Shown piece after piece: positions 53,640-55,036 of a stretch of DNA of 55,036 nucleotides. The DNA comes from Pseudomonadota bacterium. Its GTDB lineage: Bacteria; Pseudomonadota; Gammaproteobacteria; Burkholderiales; Rhodocyclaceae. Each line of letters starts with the position of its first letter. The stretch's first letter is position 1. Below the pieces are notes generated by a model, which ran no database searches, was not told the DNA's origin, and was given only the letters and a program-made list of their open reading frames with translations. The translations under genes and the position numbers were made by a program. The DNA lies in contig JAKJFA010000007.1 of NCBI GenBank assembly GCA_022705135.1, positions 1 through 55,036 of the forward strand. The letters are read 5' to 3'.

Positions 53640-55036
53640 TGATTGCCCAGGAACTCGAAGTCAGCCTGCACTTGGCCTTTGTCGAGGCACGGCAGAAGCG
53701 CCATGAGTTCATCACGGTTGAGCACCTTCTGCTCACCTTGCTGGACAACCCGTCCGCTGCCGAAGCGCTGCGCGCCTGCGGCGCCAAAATCGACGCTCTG
53801 CGCCAGGATTTGGGCAAGTTTATCGGCGAGCACACACCCGTTGTCAGCGGCGACGATGACATCGATACCCAGCCGACGCTCGGCTTCCAGCGGGTCATTC
53901 AGCGCGCCATTTTGCATGTCCAGTCTTCCGGCAAGAAAGAAGTCAATGGCGCCAATGTCCTGGTCGCCATTTTCGGCGAGAAGGATTCGCATGCCGTGTT
54001 CTTCCTGCAGCGGCAGGGCGTCACCCGGCTCGACGTGGTCAATTACATCGCCCACGGCATCAGCAAGGTCGGGCAACCCAAGGTAAGCGCCGAAGGGGAG
54101 ACCGAAAACGACAAGGACGCGCCCGGCCCGCTTGAGCAATACACCCTCAATCTCAATGTCTTGGCACTGCAAGGCAAGATCGATCCGCTGGTCGGCCGCG
54201 ACCACGAATTGCAGCGCATGATCCAGATTCTCTGCCGCCGGCGCAAGAACAACCCACTGCTGGTCGGCGAAGCCGGTGTCGGCAAAACCGCCATCGTCGA
54301 AGGTCTGGCGAGGAGCCTCGTCGCCGGCGAAGTGCCGGAAGTACTCGCCAAGGCCAATGTCTACACGCTCGACATGGGCGCGCTGCTGGCCGGAACCAAG
54401 TACCGGGGCGATTTCGAACAGCGCCTGAAAGGGGTTCTGAAGCAGTTGCGCGACACGCCCGACGCCATTCTCTTCATCGACGAAATCCATACCCTGATCG
54501 GTGCCGGCGCCGCCTCGGGCGGCACGCTCGACGCCTCAAATCTGTTGAAACCCGCCCTATCCACCGGCCAGCTCAGGTGCATCGGCGCCACGACCTATAC
54601 CGAATTCCGCGGCATTTTTGAAAAAGACAGCGCGCTGTCGCGCCGCTTCCAAAAAATCGACATCAGCGAACCTTCCGTTCCGGAAACCATCGAAATCCTC
54701 AAGGGACTCAGGAGCCGTTTCGAGTCCCATCACGGCATCAAGTATTCGGCCTCGGCGCTTCATTCCGCCGCCGAACTCTCGGCCCGCTACATCAACGACC
54801 GCCACCTGCCCGACAAAGCCATCGACGTCATCGACGAGGCGGGTGCCGCCCAGCGGGTTCTGCCCAAATCGAAACAAAAGAAACTCATCGGCAAGCAGGA
54901 CATCGAGGAAATTGTCGCCAAAATCGCCCGCGTTCCCTCCAACCACGTCAGCAGCGACGACCGCAGCGCCCTGAAGAACCTCGATCGTGACCTCAAGGCC
55001 GTGGTCTTCGGGCAAAATCCGGCCATCGATGCACTT
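53639..55036 (+). CDS. clpA: ClpA, ATPase subunit of ClpAP (3' end beyond window)
   Basis: 466 codons are open to the window edge, of about 750-760. The N-terminal Clp repeat domain ([10 protein letters not shown]...EHLLLTLL) binds ClpS. The first AAA+ module has Walker A GEAGVGKT (about 209-216) and Walker [11 protein letters not shown] (about 279-288). The visible end, [11 protein letters not shown], is the start of the second AAA+ module. It unfolds proteins for ClpP. The ATG at 53639 overlaps the clpS stop by one base; the pair is the conserved clpS-clpA operon. Confidence 0.95.
   Translation, partial: MIAQELEVSLHLAFVEARQKRHEFITVEHLLLTLLDNPSAAEALRACGAKIDALRQDLGKFIGEHTPVVSGDDDIDTQPTLGFQRVIQRAILHVQSSGKKEVNGANVLVAIFGEKDSHAVFFLQRQGVTRLDVVNYIAHGISKVGQPKVSAEGETENDKDAPGPLEQYTLNLNVLALQGKIDPLVGRDHELQRMIQILCRRRKNNPLLVGEAGVGKTAIVEGLARSLVAGEVPEVLAKANVYTLDMGALLAGTKYRGDFEQRLKGVLKQLRDTPDAILFIDEIHTLIGAGAASGGTLDASNLLKPALSTGQLRCIGATTYTEFRGIFEKDSALSRRFQKIDISEPSVPETIEILKGLRSRFESHHGIKYSASALHSAAELSARYINDRHLPDKAIDVIDEAGAAQRVLPKSKQKKLIGKQDIEEIVAKIARVPSNHVSSDDRSALKNLDRDLKAVVFGQNPAIDAL

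Noticed and set aside
53600..54490. A 296-codon minus-strand frame over clpA
   Set aside because: clpA motifs are unmistakable on the plus strand; the antisense frame is a composition artefact.

Overview
The window is about 55 kb of dense, high-GC bacterial chromosome. It suggests a betaproteobacterium, most likely of the Rhodocyclales (inference). The supports are the gyrA-serC-pheA-hisC-tyrA order, a short Bordetella/Neisseria-type OmpA, a small H-NS-like protein, the hpnC-hpnD-hpnE set and the gltX-tRNA cluster. I see no transposase, integrase, phage gene, CRISPR array or rRNA.

Region 1 (1-22.3 kb, all on the minus strand, read right to left) is a surface-glycan island cut by the left edge. 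It opens with an RfaH-type antiterminator (21796-22293). A perfect 12-base match to the ops element of RfaH follows (21656-21667), and then about 21 kb of tightly packed genes. These are a UDP-HexNAc 4-epimerase, pseB, pseC, an aldo/keto reductase, an SpsF-type cytidylyltransferase, a GSAM-like aminotransferase, pseG, a methyltransferase, an SDR, a metallophosphoesterase, an ATP-grasp ligase, pseI, a FemAB/GNAT-like transferase, a second methyltransferase, a GT2 glycosyltransferase, two closely similar PglK-like ABC exporters enclosing a sulfotransferase and a TylF-like methyltransferase, and rfbF-rfbG for a CDP-6-deoxyhexose. Taken together the genes read as synthesis, decoration and export of a pseudaminic-acid-type glycan. 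No ordinary PseH is seen, and several unassigned enzymes lie between the known pse genes. This is the best candidate for an undescribed pathway. A long nucleotide-sugar dehydrogenase (22476-24122) is divergent from rfaH.

Region 2 (24.1-30.8 kb, minus) is the gyrA-serC-pheA-hisC-tyrA unit, with start and stop codons that touch or overlap at several junctions. GyrA has Ala at position 83.

Region 3 (30.9-37 kb, mostly plus) holds an MtaD-type deaminase, ompA with a clear terminator, a small unrecognised protein, tRNA-Val (minus), gltX, a tRNA-Ala-Glu-Asp cluster with a strong promoter, and mltD.

Region 4 (37-42 kb, minus) holds a three-gene peptide ABC importer without a binding-protein gene, an H-NS-like gene and tRNA-Leu. 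Region 5 (42-45 kb, plus) is the squalene/hopanoid set hpnC-hpnD-hpnE. Region 6 (45-47 kb, minus) is a LysR-alr pair.

Region 7 (47.2-52.8 kb, plus) runs pcnB-folK-DUF486-soluble CZB chemoreceptor-panB-panC-panD, bringing folate and pantothenate genes together. Region 8 (52.8-55 kb) is a cold-shock gene (minus) and clpS-clpA (plus), with clpA cut by the right edge.
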